64,000 nt of DNA from an uncultured Lachnospiraceae bacterium (GTDB lineage Bacteria; Bacillota; Clostridia; Lachnospirales; Lachnospiraceae). Each line of letters begins with the position of its first letter. The stretch's first letter is position 1. The stretch covers positions 106,027-170,026 of the forward strand of contig CALWPC010000046.1 of the NCBI GenBank assembly GCA_944383325.1, in the 5' to 3' direction. The position numbers were made by a program, and so were the translations under genes. This document shows positions 37,422-47,623 of this stretch, one piece after another. The notes under the pieces are model-generated. The model had not been told where the DNA came from, made no database searches, and saw nothing but the letters and a program-made list of their open reading frames with translations.

Positions 37422-38727
37422 CGCATTTTCCCTCCCGGTTTTCAAAGCGGACACGTATGGAATTTGCATGCGCGGTCAACTGCTCCGCCTCCGCAAAATA
37501 TTCAATGTCCTCATGAATGTTCTCCAACGCTTCTCTGGAATATGAAATAATACTTGATTTTTTAATAAAATCGTCTACGGAAAGCGGCGAGAAAAATTTA
37601 GCGGTTCCGTTAGTCGGCAAAACATGATTGGGTCCTGCAAAATAATCCCCAAGCGGCTCCGAGCTGTATTCCCCGAGAAAAATAGCGCCGGCATTGCGAA
37701 TTTTTGTCATCACCTGAAATGGATCTCTCGTCACAATTTCCAAATGCTCAGAGGCAATCTCATTGGCCGCTTCAATCGCTTCGTCCATAGAACCGGCAAG
37801 TAAAATATATCCATAATTCTCAATGGATTTCTGAATAATGTCTTTCCTGGAAAGCTCGCTGACAAACTGCTGAATCTGTTCGGCAACCTGCTCGGCCAGC
37901 CTCCGGCTCGTCGTCACAAGAATGGCGCTTGCGAGTTCGTCATGCTCTGCCTGCGACAACAGATCGGCAGCCACATACCGCGGATTGGCCGTTTCATCCG
38001 CCAACACCAGAATTTCGCTCGGTCCGGCGATAGAGTCAATACTGACATGCCCGTAAACGCTCTTTTTGGCAAGCGCAACATAGATATTTCCCGGACCGAC
38101 AATTTTATCCACTTTAGGAATACTTTCTGTGCCAAATGCCATCGCGGCAATCGCCTGCGCGCCGCCGACTTTATAGATTTTATCAACTCCGGCCTCATTT
38201 GCGGCCACCAGTGTGGGAGCGTAAACAGAACCGTCTGCTCCCGGGGGTGTGGTCATAATAATTTCATCGACGCCCGCCACCTTTGCAGGCATCACATTCA
38301 TCAACACAGAGGAAGGGTATACGGCTTTCCCTCCCGGCACATAGACGCCGACACGCTCCATTGCCGTAACCTTCTGCCCAAGCAGCGTTCCGTTCGGCGC
38401 AGAGTCAAACCAACTAAACTGCCGTTGTTTTTCATGATATTGATAAATATTATCCTTAGCACGGCGCAGCACTTCCACAAATCGTTCGTCCACCTGCTGA
38501 TATGCCTGGCGAATCTCTTCCGCTGTCACCTCGATCGTGTCAGCCGTCAGTTCCGCATGATCGAAGCGCTTCGTGTAATCGAACAGAGCTTTGTCCCGCT
38601 CTTCCCGGACACGGTTTACAATTTCAGAAACTGCGCTCGCATAGGATTCATATTGATTGGGGCTTCTTTTTAACAGATTATCGAGTATATCTTTCTTTGT
38701 CTCCTCGGTCAGTGTAATGATTCTCAA
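37414..38727 (-). CDS. hisD: Histidinol dehydrogenase
   Basis: Last two steps of histidine synthesis, zinc- and NAD-dependent. Signatures: ERVGVYVPGGKAVYPSSVLM, VGPGNIYVALAKK, LLSQAEHDELASAIL, EHLEIVTRDPF. 437 residues. Start is TTG 38727, 8 bases after AAAGGCGG; no in-frame ATG is well placed. 18 bases after hisG. Confidence 0.95.
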   Translation of the reverse strand: MRIITLTEETKKDILDNLLKRSPNQYESYASAVSEIVNRVREERDKALFDYTKRFDHAELTADTIEVTAEEIRQAYQQVDERFVEVLRRAKDNIYQYHEKQRQFSWFDSAPNGTLLGQKVTAMERVGVYVPGGKAVYPSSVLMNVMPAKVAGVDEIIMTTPPGADGSVYAPTLVAANEAGVDKIYKVGGAQAIAAMAFGTESIPKVDKIVGPGNIYVALAKKSVYGHVSIDSIAGPSEILVLADETANPRYVAADLLSQAEHDELASAILVTTSRRLAEQVAEQIQQFVSELSRKDIIQKSIENYGYILLAGSMDEAIEAANEIASEHLEIVTRDPFQVMTKIRNAGAIFLGEYSSEPLGDYFAGPNHVLPTNGTAKFFSPLSVDDFIKKSSIISYSREALENIHEDIEYFAEAEQLTAHANSIRVRFENREGKCDE

Positions 38728-38745
38728 CGTACATTCCGCCTTTCT

Positions 38746-39381
38746 CTATATTACCTTGCGCAGACGGTCAATCAGCGACCAAATGCGCTCCTGCTCCATT
38801 TTCATACTCACCTGGTTGACAACCATACGCGCAGATAATGGACAAATCTCTTCCAGAACGGTCAAACCATTTTCTCTGAGCGTTGAGCCGGTTTCGACAA
38901 TATCCACAATCACTTCGGACAGTCCGACAATCGGCGCCAGTTCAATGGAACCGTTCAGCTTGATAATTTCTACCGTCTGATGCTTTTTGTTATAGAAATA
39001 GTCTTTCGCAATATTCGGATATTTCGTTGCGACACGGATCAGTTCTTTATGCTGCAGATACTCTTTTGCCGATTGCGGCCCGCACACACACATGCGGCAT
39101 TTCCCAAAACCAAGATCAAGCACCTCATAAAGCTTGCGCCCTTCTTCCATAATCGTGTCTTTGCCGACAATACCGACGTCGGCCGCGCCATACTCGACAT
39201 ACGTCGGAACATCCGGTCCCTTGGCTAAAAAAAACTTGAGTCCCAACTGTTCATTGACAAAAATCAATTTCCTGGAATCCTTATCTTTCATTTCCTCGCA
39301 GGTAACGCCAATCGTTTCAAATAAGTCCAGCGTCGTCTTTGCCAATCGTCCTTTTGTGAGTGCAAATGTAATATAATTCAT
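38746..39381 (-). CDS. hisG: ATP phosphoribosyltransferase, short form
   Basis: First committed step of histidine synthesis. 211 residues, the short HisG lacking the C-terminal regulatory domain. Such enzymes need HisZ, whose gene is directly upstream. [16 protein letters not shown]-terminus and [21 protein letters not shown] loop. The start ATG 39381 shares its A with the hisZ stop (TGATG); a GTG at 39384 is rejected. Confidence 0.94.
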   Translation of the reverse strand: MNYITFALTKGRLAKTTLDLFETIGVTCEEMKDKDSRKLIFVNEQLGLKFFLAKGPDVPTYVEYGAADVGIVGKDTIMEEGRKLYEVLDLGFGKCRMCVCGPQSAKEYLQHKELIRVATKYPNIAKDYFYNKKHQTVEIIKLNGSIELAPIVGLSEVIVDIVETGSTLRENGLTVLEEICPLSARMVVNQVSMKMEQERIWSLIDRLRKVI

Positions 39382-40565
39382 CACGTGTTATCCTTTCCGA
39401 TCACGACCAATTTCCGGCCAAGTGTCTGATAATATCTCTCGTCGTCCAGACTTGTCCGCCGGATCAACTCTACGCAGATTCCCTCTCTGCGGAGATTTCC
39501 TGCGGTCTGAAGCGCCCTTTGAAAGTCCCCGTCGTCATACAGCACAACCGTTTCCGGCTCCGCCGCAGACATTGAAATATTTTGCCGGTTTAACGCGTTC
39601 ATCAGCTGATCGGCGAGCACAACAAAACCAACCGCAGGCGCCTCTTTTCCAAAATAATGCATAAGAGAATCGTATCGTCCCCCAGTGACAATGGCCTCTC
39701 CGGTTCCATAGGTGTATGCGCGAAAAATAATGCCCGTATAATATTGATATTTGCTTAGCATTCCAAGATCAAAAGAGATATACTGCTCACACCCATATTC
39801 TTTCAGGCAGGCATAAATCGCCTCCAATCGCTCAATCGCCTGAATTGCGCGCGTATTTTTCGTCCATGATTTTGCCTCTTCAATCAGTTCAATTCCGCCA
39901 AACGTCTGCGTCAGTTTCTGAAACATCCTGCGCTGTCCGTCCGACAAATCCTTTTTTTCCAGTAATTCATCTACGCCAAAAAAATTTTTTTCTGAAATGC
40001 GCTGTCTCAGCTGCTCACCCTCGTCATCTGAAAGCCCGGCCTCCTCGAGCAATCCCTTAAAAAATTCTACCTGCCCGACTTCGACCTGAAATTTAGTGAG
40101 ACCGGACGCTAGCAAAGATTCCACCGCAAGGGCAAGAATTTCGGCGTCTGCCGTCACCGCTGCATCGCCAATAAATTCCACACCAATCTGCGTAGTTTCC
40201 TTTAAACGTCCCCGATAGGCGGCGGACTCATTGATAAAGGTGCTTCCGCTATAGCACAGACGCACCGGATGCGCATCTTCCAGAAAATACTTTGCCGCAC
40301 ACCGGGCGATGGAAGGCGTAAAATCCGGACGCAGCACTAACGTATTGCCCTCCCGGTCAAAAAATTTATACAAATCCTTTGACTGCGTTGTTCCGACCTC
40401 GCGGCTGAAAATATCAAAAAATTCAAACGTCGGCGTTTGAATATCGTGATAGCCAAAACTCCTCTGTACTGTATGAATACGTTTTAACAGTTCCTGCTTG
40501 CTGATGCAGTCTTCATTATAATAATCCCTCACGCCCTCCGGCGTATGTAAAAGTCTGGTATCCAT
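39381..40565 (-). CDS. hisZ: ATP phosphoribosyltransferase regulatory subunit
   Basis: HisRS-like protein that activates and feedback-regulates short HisG. Class II synthetase fold remnants: [44 protein letters not shown], and [20 protein letters not shown]. It lacks the anticodon-binding domain of true HisRS. 394 residues from ATG 40565, 5 bases after GGAGG. Confidence 0.92.
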   Translation of the reverse strand: MDTRLLHTPEGVRDYYNEDCISKQELLKRIHTVQRSFGYHDIQTPTFEFFDIFSREVGTTQSKDLYKFFDREGNTLVLRPDFTPSIARCAAKYFLEDAHPVRLCYSGSTFINESAAYRGRLKETTQIGVEFIGDAAVTADAEILALAVESLLASGLTKFQVEVGQVEFFKGLLEEAGLSDDEGEQLRQRISEKNFFGVDELLEKKDLSDGQRRMFQKLTQTFGGIELIEEAKSWTKNTRAIQAIERLEAIYACLKEYGCEQYISFDLGMLSKYQYYTGIIFRAYTYGTGEAIVTGGRYDSLMHYFGKEAPAVGFVVLADQLMNALNRQNISMSAAEPETVVLYDDGDFQRALQTAGNLRREGICVELIRRTSLDDERYYQTLGRKLVVIGKDNT

Positions 40566-40582
40566 CCTGTCCTCCATGTCCG

Positions 40583-41116
40583 TTATTTGCGTGCCTCAAG
40601 ATCGCGGCTAAGCGGTTCCAGATAATGCAAAAGCACCCCTTTGCTTCCGCCGAAAAAATAGTCCGGCCTAAGCTCCTCATACCGGAAACTCTTTCGTCCT
40701 CCCGACTCCATGCGCTCCCAAAAGATCGACAACTCGTGAAACGACATATAATAAAATTCATTTCTGGCAGTAAAACAGAGAATCAAAAACGCCACTCCGT
40801 CCTGGCGTTCAAACTCTTCCATAAACTCCACCTGATGCGGATGGATGTTGGCAAGCGCAAACACATCTTTGCTGCACTCTTTCGCGTCAAAGCATACCGG
40901 AATCCCCTGCACCGCCCCGATATAATCGACTGTACTCTTCTGCTCAAAATAAGCGAGTGTAATATGCCGATGTTCCTTATCAATTTGAATCGGTGTAATT
41001 GGCGTCGGAATTTTCTGAATCAGCGCCAGACCGCACTCTCTGTAATGTTCATTCGTACGGTTAATCAAATCCTCTAGCGTAGATCCTCTCAGTCCGCGCG
41101 TGTTCCATGTTCCCAT
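40583..41116 (-). CDS. recU: RecU-type Holliday junction resolvase
   Basis: Holliday junction-specific endonuclease. RecU fold: RGSTLEDLINRTNEHYRECG near the N-terminus, PTPITPIQI, and catalytic STVDYIGAVQGIPVCFDAKE with Asp/Glu ligands. 177 residues, normal. AAGGAGGG lies 6 bases before the ATG, which overlaps the pseudouridine synthase gene by 28 bases. Not next to its usual partner PBP1. Confidence 0.88.
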   Translation of the reverse strand: MGTWNTRGLRGSTLEDLINRTNEHYRECGLALIQKIPTPITPIQIDKEHRHITLAYFEQKSTVDYIGAVQGIPVCFDAKECSKDVFALANIHPHQVEFMEEFERQDGVAFLILCFTARNEFYYMSFHELSIFWERMESGGRKSFRYEELRPDYFFGGSKGVLLHYLEPLSRDLEARK

Positions 41117-42078
41117 GAAAGGCCCTCCTTCGCACAGATTTCTTTCATCTGCCTCGGCGGCTTCGCAGTAATGATTTTTCCTGACAGTTCCTCCAACGTA
41201 CCGGTCAGTTCAGGAAAAACAAAGCGGTAGGCATGAAGCAGCTGATATTTCAGCGCATAATTCCGAAAAAAATACTCGTTGACGTCCTGCCTGCCGTATT
41301 TATGATCTCCAATAATCGGATGGCCGATCCGTGCCAAATGCGCCCGAATTTGATGTGTCCGGCCCGTAATGAGCCGCACCTCCAAAAGCGTGCACTTCCC
41401 ATTATCGGAAATCGGCGTATACTCCGTTTCAATCGGCTTTGCGTCCCCGACCGGCGTATCAGAAATGGTCACTATATTTTGATCCGTCTCCCGCTGCAAA
41501 AACGCACGTACGGTCTGCGGCTTTTTCAATACTCCATCCACAATACACAGGTAATATTTCCCAACCGCGCGGCTGCGCAAAAGCCGTCCCAGTTCCTGAA
41601 GCGCCGGAAGTGTCTTTCCTGCAATCACAAGTCCGCTTGTATTGCGGTCAAGACGATTGCACACCGACGGTTTAAACGACTGCAGCTCTTCTTTTGTCAG
41701 CTGACCGGTATCGACCAGATAGGAAATCAGCATTTCCACAAGAGAAATGTCCTGTTTTTCCGCTTTCTGAGAGAGTGTACCAACCGGCTTGTCCATCACA
41801 ACAACCTGGGAGTCCTCATAGACAATACGGGGATGCACCGTATGCGGTACATAGACGGTGCCCGTAAACTGCGCGATCGTTTCCTCAGATAAAAACAGCT
41901 TAATCTCATCGCCGACATGAAGCAGTTCTCCGCCCTCCGCTTTTTTCCCATTAAGCGTAATATTTTTTTTACGCAGCATTTTATAAATAAAACTTTTAGG
42001 CGCTTCCCGAAAATATTTTAATAACATTTTATCCAGACGCTGTCCCGCCTGGTTGGAATTGACAAACAACTGCTTCAT
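41089..42078 (-). CDS. RluC/RluA-family pseudouridine synthase
   Basis: 329 residues. S4 domain (RLDKMLLKYFREAPKSFIYKM) and synthase domain with catalytic Asp in CNRLDRNTSGLVIAG; note CNRLD in place of the more usual HRLD. VRLITGRTHQIRAHLARIGHPIIGD confirms the RluA fold. The third pseudouridine synthase of the window. Target site not assignable. Confidence 0.9.
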   Translation of the reverse strand: MKQLFVNSNQAGQRLDKMLLKYFREAPKSFIYKMLRKKNITLNGKKAEGGELLHVGDEIKLFLSEETIAQFTGTVYVPHTVHPRIVYEDSQVVVMDKPVGTLSQKAEKQDISLVEMLISYLVDTGQLTKEELQSFKPSVCNRLDRNTSGLVIAGKTLPALQELGRLLRSRAVGKYYLCIVDGVLKKPQTVRAFLQRETDQNIVTISDTPVGDAKPIETEYTPISDNGKCTLLEVRLITGRTHQIRAHLARIGHPIIGDHKYGRQDVNEYFFRNYALKYQLLHAYRFVFPELTGTLEELSGKIITAKPPRQMKEICAKEGLSWEHGTRAD

Positions 42079-42110
42079 TCGGTTTCATCCCTTTCCTATA
42101 CCGCGCCATG

Positions 42111-42722
42111 TCACAGACTTGCCGCCAGTATTGACGTTTTGATTCGCTCGCACAGGTCGCGCTCTTCTTCGGTAAGCGAATCCGTTTGCTGTGCCGCCCT
42201 GTCCGCAAACGGCTTGCGGGTTGTAAAAATTTTGACTGTCGCCTTTGCAACCGCGTATGTCTCAAGCATTTTTGAAATTGTTTTTTCCGCTTTCACAACA
42301 TCTACCGGCTGTGAGGAATAGGCAAAAATTCCATTTTTATGCACCAGGATGCAGTCGAGCGGAAAAATCGCTTCCCGCGAAGTAATGACACACTCATACA
42401 GCATAAACGGAGACGAATTGATTTGATGAAGCGCCGCATAATCGTCGGCTTTGATCGGTTTGGCGCGAAGATACATAATGAGCGCTACGATCTGTTTTCC
42501 CGCAGGCAAGGCGCCGAGCACGGCCAGAATCGAAAAATAATTCGCGCGCGTCTTCGTTGTCAAATACCCTGCAAGGAAAATGGCGATTACTACCGCGAGC
42601 ATAAACAACGCCTTTGCTGCCGTTGTTTTTTTCTGATAATTCAGATAGCCGAATTGTCCCTTTTTCGGGCGTCGATTTGATTTCGATGAAATTGTCTTTT
42701 TATGTTTTGTTATTTTACTCAT
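42111..42722 (-). CDS. Hypothetical membrane protein
   Basis: 203 residues. Basic N-terminus (SKITKHKKTISSKSNRRPKK), then two membrane segments at about residues 38-78 (ALFMLAVVIAIFLAGYL, and YFSILAVLGALPAGKQIVAL). The rest is a cytosolic domain with FPLDCILVHKNGIFAYSSQ and a C-terminal helical end. I do not recognise the family; the layout suggests nuclease-like or NERD-like domain behind a membrane anchor, but no catalytic motif is clear. Lies 32 bases before the pseudouridine synthase gene and may be cotranscribed with it. Confidence 0.65.
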   Translation of the reverse strand: MSKITKHKKTISSKSNRRPKKGQFGYLNYQKKTTAAKALFMLAVVIAIFLAGYLTTKTRANYFSILAVLGALPAGKQIVALIMYLRAKPIKADDYAALHQINSSPFMLYECVITSREAIFPLDCILVHKNGIFAYSSQPVDVVKAEKTISKMLETYAVAKATVKIFTTRKPFADRAAQQTDSLTEEERDLCERIKTSILAASL

Positions 42723-42786
42723 ATTCTATTATTTTTTCATGTTTTGCTCATTCTGTCAATTCAGAGTTTACAAAAACGACCGTTTT

Positions 42787-44706
42787 TTACCGATTATTTT
42801 TTACAGTAGTGTCTTTCTTTTTCTTTTTGTGAATATTTCGTATCGTTTTTTTGCGAACGCCGTTCTTCGCAGCCTTCGATACCTGATTTGTACCTTTACG
42901 GTTCGCGCCGGGGCGGGGCGGGATCAGACACGTTTTGTCCCATCCGATCAGATCCGTGCGTCCGGTCTTTAACAATGCCTCTCTTACAAGCGCATCATTT
43001 TTCGGATTGCGGTACTGAATCAGTGCGCGCTGCATCGCCTTCTCATGCGGATTGGTCGGCACATATACCGGTTTCATCGTCCGCGGATCGAGGCCGGTAT
43101 AATACATACAAGTAGAAAGTGTAGACGGCGTCGGATAAAAATCCTGCACCTGCTCGGGCATATATCCAAAATCGCGAAGATATTCCGCCAAATGAACCGC
43201 TTCATCCAGTGTGGAGCCCGGATGAGAGGACATCAGATACGGAACAAGAAACTGCCGTTTTCCGAGCGTACGGTTGATCGCCTCATACTTTTTTACAAAC
43301 GCCTCATACACATTTCGTCCGGGTTTCCCCATCTTTTCCAAAACCGGATCTGAAATATGTTCCGGCGCCACTTTTAGCTGACCGCTGACATGATACATAC
43401 ATAACTCCCGGAGAAAGGTGTCATCCGGGTCTTCCATGACATAGTCGTAACGTATTCCCGACCGGATAAATACTTTTTTGATTCCCGGCAGACTGCGCAG
43501 ACGGCGCAGCAGCGTCAGATAATCGGAATGGTCAACCACAAGATTTTTACAGGGCTTAGGAAACAGACATTGTCTGTCCGTACAGGCGCCCTTAGTCAGT
43601 TGTTTTTGACACGCCGGCTGACGAAAATTAGCCGTCGGCCCTCCGACGTCGTGGATATAGCCTTTAAAATCCGGATCCTGCGATATAAGCCTGGCTTCCT
43701 CAATCAGGGACTCATGACTTCTTGTCTGTATAATGCGTCCCTGATGAAACGTCAAGGCACAAAAGCTGCACGCCCCAAAACATCCGCGATTACTTATGAG
43801 ACTGAATTTTATTTCCGCGGCAGCCGGAACCCCTCCATATTGCTCATAGCTCGGATGCGCACAGCGCATATACGGCAGCGCATATACCTCATCCATCTCC
43901 TCCTGCGTAAGCGGATCAGCAGGCGTATTTTGCACGACATAAATGCCGTGCGGATATGGTTCGGCAAGCGGTTTTGAGGCAAACGGATCCGTATTTCTGT
44001 ACTGTATAAAAAAACTGGAAGCGTATGCTTTCCGGTCCGTTCTGACCTGTTCAAAATCAGGAAGAACAATCACCTGAGGCACATCCGAAAGAGTTCGGGT
44101 CCGATACACCGTCCCCTTGACATAGGTAAGATCATGCACCGAAATGCCGCTGTCCAGTGCATCTGCAATCTCAACAATCGGCTTTTCTCCCATTCCGTAA
44201 ATCAACAGATCTGCTCCCGAATCCAACAGGATCGATCGTTTGACTTTATTAGACCAGTAGTCATAATGAGCCATCCTGCGCAGGCTCGCCTCAATTCCGC
44301 CGATAATAATCGGTGTATTTTTGAAGGTGCGGCGAATCAGATTACAATAGACAACTGTTGCATAGTCGGGACGCTTTCCCATAACTCCTCCCGGAGTATA
44401 AGCGTCCGTCTCCCGCCTCTTTTTTGAAACGGTATAATGATTCACCATCGAATCCATGTTTCCGCCCATGACAAGAAATCCAAGGCGCGGCTCCCCGAAT
44501 ACGGCGATGCTTTCATCCTCTTTCCAGTCCGGCTGCGAAATAATTCCCACAGTATATCCCGCGGCGTCCAACACCCGGCTGATAATCGCATGTCCAAAGC
44601 TTGGGTGATCCACATACGCGTCGCCTATTACATACACAAAATCCAACTGCCGAATGCCTTTCTTAGTCATCTCCTGCCTGCTGACTGGTAAAAACCCTCT
44701 GGTCAT
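42787..44706 (-). CDS. YgiQ family radical SAM protein
   Basis: 639 residues, YgiQ type. N-terminus VYVIGDAYVDHPSFGHAIIS, then IIIGGIEASLRRMAHYDYWS, radical SAM cluster in NRGCFGACSFCALTFHQGR near residue 310, KVAPEHISDPVLEKMGKPG, and DFYPTPSTLSTCMYYTGLDP. The C-terminus is very basic (KKKKKDTTVKNNR). Substrate unknown; a member of the UPF0313 family. Confidence 0.92.
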   Translation of the reverse strand: MTRGFLPVSRQEMTKKGIRQLDFVYVIGDAYVDHPSFGHAIISRVLDAAGYTVGIISQPDWKEDESIAVFGEPRLGFLVMGGNMDSMVNHYTVSKKRRETDAYTPGGVMGKRPDYATVVYCNLIRRTFKNTPIIIGGIEASLRRMAHYDYWSNKVKRSILLDSGADLLIYGMGEKPIVEIADALDSGISVHDLTYVKGTVYRTRTLSDVPQVIVLPDFEQVRTDRKAYASSFFIQYRNTDPFASKPLAEPYPHGIYVVQNTPADPLTQEEMDEVYALPYMRCAHPSYEQYGGVPAAAEIKFSLISNRGCFGACSFCALTFHQGRIIQTRSHESLIEEARLISQDPDFKGYIHDVGGPTANFRQPACQKQLTKGACTDRQCLFPKPCKNLVVDHSDYLTLLRRLRSLPGIKKVFIRSGIRYDYVMEDPDDTFLRELCMYHVSGQLKVAPEHISDPVLEKMGKPGRNVYEAFVKKYEAINRTLGKRQFLVPYLMSSHPGSTLDEAVHLAEYLRDFGYMPEQVQDFYPTPSTLSTCMYYTGLDPRTMKPVYVPTNPHEKAMQRALIQYRNPKNDALVREALLKTGRTDLIGWDKTCLIPPRPGANRKGTNQVSKAAKNGVRKKTIRNIHKKKKKDTTVKNNR

Positions 44707-44741
44707 TGCAACCCTCTTTTCTGACGAATCTGCTTTTCTAT

Positions 44742-46217
44742 CTAAAGCGGAAACGAAATCTCTTCAAACGTGCGGATATAATAATCCGCCGCCTCTTTTT
44801 TCCTTAATGTCTGATTTCTTGAAAAATGATCCCAGACAGCGCACACTTTCATTCCCGCGCGTTTTCCGGCGACAATCCCGTTATATATATCTTCAAATAC
44901 CAGACAGTTTTCCGGACGCACGTGCAGGCGTTTCGCCGCCTCCAAATAGACGTCGGGCGACGGTTTTCCGGCGTTGACATCGCACGAGGTCACTACACAG
45001 TCAATTGTTTGAAGGACATGATGTGTAGAAGCAATGGTGTTTACGAGCTGCACGGAATTACTTGTCGCAATCGCGGTAGGAACATTGCGGGCATTTAAAT
45101 AGCGCAGCAGTTGTTCAGCCCCCGCTTTCATCGGCACCTCCGTGCGATACTTCTCATAGGCCATCTGATTCCAGATTTCTTTAATATGTTCAACAGATAA
45201 CGGCAGATGATAATACTCTTTAAAGTACGCCGCCGTCTCCGAAAAGCTCATGCCTTCCACCTCGTCCCCGAGACTCTGATGCGGCGTTAATCCATACTTC
45301 GCCATAAACTCCACGTCAATTTCCGGCCAAACCCACATCGAATCAATCAGCGTCCCGTCAAGATCAAACAATACTGCCTCCGCCTGTCTAAGCGTTTCTG
45401 TCAGCCCGTTGTTCTCCGAACGGCGAACTACAGGCGCACCCGGCATCGAACCGGTATCGTCAAAGCTGTGAATCCGTTCAATTTCTGTCGCGGTAAGCGG
45501 ACGAAATTTTCCGGCAGGGAGCTTCTCATCCAGGAAAAGCGAACCCATACACAGCCTCTTTAGATAAAGCACCTTCTTTCCCCGAGCAGCGAACATGCGC
45601 TTTATCTGGTGAAAACGCCCTTCCGTAATTGTAACGGTGCAGGAATAACGGACGCCGGCCTGACAATCGTCCAATTCGGATGATCCGCACGGCTCTGAAA
45701 CCGACAGCACGGCGGGCATTGTAAGCTTATCGTCTCCAATCGAAAGGCCGTCAGAAAAAGCGGTTATATCTTCCTCTTTGACTGGCTGATCCAGTTCCAC
45801 ATAATAGGTTTTCGGAATATGCTTTTTCGGCGAGAGCAGGCGATGTGCCATCGCTCCATCATTTGTCAGCAGAAGCAATCCCTCGCTGTCCTTGTCCAAC
45901 CGGCCGACCGGAAATAAATCATGTCCAAGTTCCGGCGGCAGAAGTGACAACACCGTTTGATGCTGCGAGTCTTTTGTAGCGCTGACAACACCGGCAGGTT
46001 TGTTAAGCATATAATAGCGGAACACTTCCCGGTTTACCTGCTGTCCCTGGAAAGAAATATCGTCATCGTCCGGTGAAATTTTAAACTCCGGCCTTCTGAT
46101 GGTCTCTCCATTGACTTTGACGTCGCCCCGGCGCAGTTTTTGTTTGATTTCACTGCGTGAAAATGCGGTGCGGTCAGATAAAAACTTGTCCAAACGCACA
46201 TGTTTAACTGTGCTCAT
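44742..46217 (-). CDS. Fusion of an RsuA-type pseudouridine synthase and a HAD phosphatase
   Basis: 491 residues. N-terminal S4 domain (VRLDKFLSDRTAFSRSEIKQ) and RsuA catalytic domain with Asp in VGRLDKDSEGLLLLTNDG near residue 105 and EGRFHQIKRMFAARGKKVLY. A HAD domain begins at about residue 280 with AVLFDLDGTLIDSMW (motif I), IATSNSV (motif II), NAGKPSPDVYLEAAKRL (motif III), and VFEDIYNGIVAGKRAG (motif IV), a beta-PGM-like subclass. Both halves have intact catalytic residues, so it is a genuine fusion in one frame. Start ATG 46217 is 5 bases after GGAGG and overlaps the previous stop (ATGA). Confidence 0.9.
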   Translation of the reverse strand: MSTVKHVRLDKFLSDRTAFSRSEIKQKLRRGDVKVNGETIRRPEFKISPDDDDISFQGQQVNREVFRYYMLNKPAGVVSATKDSQHQTVLSLLPPELGHDLFPVGRLDKDSEGLLLLTNDGAMAHRLLSPKKHIPKTYYVELDQPVKEEDITAFSDGLSIGDDKLTMPAVLSVSEPCGSSELDDCQAGVRYSCTVTITEGRFHQIKRMFAARGKKVLYLKRLCMGSLFLDEKLPAGKFRPLTATEIERIHSFDDTGSMPGAPVVRRSENNGLTETLRQAEAVLFDLDGTLIDSMWVWPEIDVEFMAKYGLTPHQSLGDEVEGMSFSETAAYFKEYYHLPLSVEHIKEIWNQMAYEKYRTEVPMKAGAEQLLRYLNARNVPTAIATSNSVQLVNTIASTHHVLQTIDCVVTSCDVNAGKPSPDVYLEAAKRLHVRPENCLVFEDIYNGIVAGKRAGMKVCAVWDHFSRNQTLRKKEAADYYIRTFEEISFPL

Positions 46218-47587
46218 TGCAACCTCCACTCTCTGCAAATTTTATTTTTCAACATTCCATTCCCCGCCTTTCCAAAGCCAAGAGGATGACCGTCCACGCA
46301 GACGAGAACCCATCCGCTCATATTCTCCTGCTCAAGCATCAGCGTTTCTCCGCGCAGATATTTGTATACGCGTTCATCCTGCCGGTCGAGCAAAAGAACC
46401 TGCTCAAAGGTATCCGGCGCCAGTGTCATTGCCAAAGCCTGGGACGGGAGAAACCGGCTTCCGCGGTCAAAACGGCCGAGCAGTAATCCCCGCCGTAAAA
46501 CGCGCAGACCGCGGCATGCCGGCAATCCATCCGGCAAATAAAACAGTTGGTCGCGGATCTGCACAATGCGATTCATTGTAAATTCTCGGTGCACCATGTC
46601 GAAAAATTCCGGCAGCTTTCGCTGTCTGCCCCAAAGGTCAGGCAACGGCGCACTCTCCGGCAGCGCTTCGTCTCTGTACACTTCCCCCGGGGCGGCGCGC
46701 TTTGTAAGGAGCGCTGCAAAATGTCCCTCACCTTTTACCCTGTGCGGCCACAGCCGCACACAGTCCCTGGTCCGTTCCGTAAGCCCATGACTGAATTCTT
46801 GCTTCCAGATAGGACGGACAACCGACAACTCCGGATATTGATCAAGCAGCCATTCTATATTTTCCTCATTTTCCTCTTTCGAAAATGTGCAGGTGGAATA
46901 CACGAGCTGTCCTCCCCCGCTCAGCATGGCAACTGCACTCTTGAGTATTTCCCGCTGAATGGGCTGATAATATTTTGGCCCGCGCTCCCGGTATGCGGCC
47001 ACCGCCGAAGGATCTCTGCGAAACATTCCCTCTCCGGAACACGGCGCATCCACAAGAATCTTGTCAAAAAAGCCGCAAAAATGCGGAACCAGACGCTCAG
47101 GCTGTTCCGCAGTCACCACAATCGGTTCAATGGCAAAGCGCTCCAAATTGCCAAGCAGGCTTTTGGCGCGGGAAACACTCAGATCATTGGCGACGAGCAA
47201 TCCGTCGCCCCCAAGTTTTACGCCAAGCTCGGTCGCTTTTCCCCCCGGGGCCGCACACAAATCAAGGACGCGTTCCCCGGGAGAAACAGGGAGAATACTG
47301 GCCGGAATCATGGCGCTTGGCTCCTGTATGTAATATAAGCCGGCAAAATAGCCGGGATCTTTCGAAGGCGTCCAGGCGTCCGGCTGATAGTAATATCCGT
47401 TCGCAGTCCACGGAACTTTCGTCAGCTGTTCTTTCACTTGCGAAGGCAGAACCGAATATTGCCATTTCCCGCTGTGCAGACGAATCCCTCTTACGCTCTT
47501 CTGCCGATAACTATCCAAAAAAGCAGGGAACTCTTCCCTCAACTGTTCCTTCATTTGTGTCAAAAACGATTTCGGAAGGGTGCACAT
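46214..47587 (-). CDS. RsmF/NSUN-type rRNA cytosine-C5 methyltransferase
   Basis: SAM-dependent methyltransferase of the Nol1/Nop2/Sun family. SAM-binding ERVLDLCAAPGGKATELG near residue 110, catalytic cysteines in VDAPCSGEGMFRRD and STCTFSKEENE, and a C-terminal RNA-binding domain of RsmF type. 457 residues. The ATG at 47587 is preferred to the one at 47593 (GGAG is 8 bases upstream versus 2). Coupled to the pseudouridine synthase-HAD gene, so rRNA modification is a plausible theme. Confidence 0.9.
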   Translation of the reverse strand: MCTLPKSFLTQMKEQLREEFPAFLDSYRQKSVRGIRLHSGKWQYSVLPSQVKEQLTKVPWTANGYYYQPDAWTPSKDPGYFAGLYYIQEPSAMIPASILPVSPGERVLDLCAAPGGKATELGVKLGGDGLLVANDLSVSRAKSLLGNLERFAIEPIVVTAEQPERLVPHFCGFFDKILVDAPCSGEGMFRRDPSAVAAYRERGPKYYQPIQREILKSAVAMLSGGGQLVYSTCTFSKEENEENIEWLLDQYPELSVVRPIWKQEFSHGLTERTRDCVRLWPHRVKGEGHFAALLTKRAAPGEVYRDEALPESAPLPDLWGRQRKLPEFFDMVHREFTMNRIVQIRDQLFYLPDGLPACRGLRVLRRGLLLGRFDRGSRFLPSQALAMTLAPDTFEQVLLLDRQDERVYKYLRGETLMLEQENMSGWVLVCVDGHPLGFGKAGNGMLKNKICREWRLQ

Positions 47588-47623
47588 ATCCATTTCTCCG
47601 TTTCCAATTTACTGTGTGTATAA

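Noticed and set aside
37942..38673. 243-codon plus-strand frame
   Set aside because: Shadow of hisD; composition typical of an antisense reading.
46547..47338. 263-codon plus-strand frame
   Set aside because: Shadow of the RsmF-like gene, no ribosome binding site and no family pattern.
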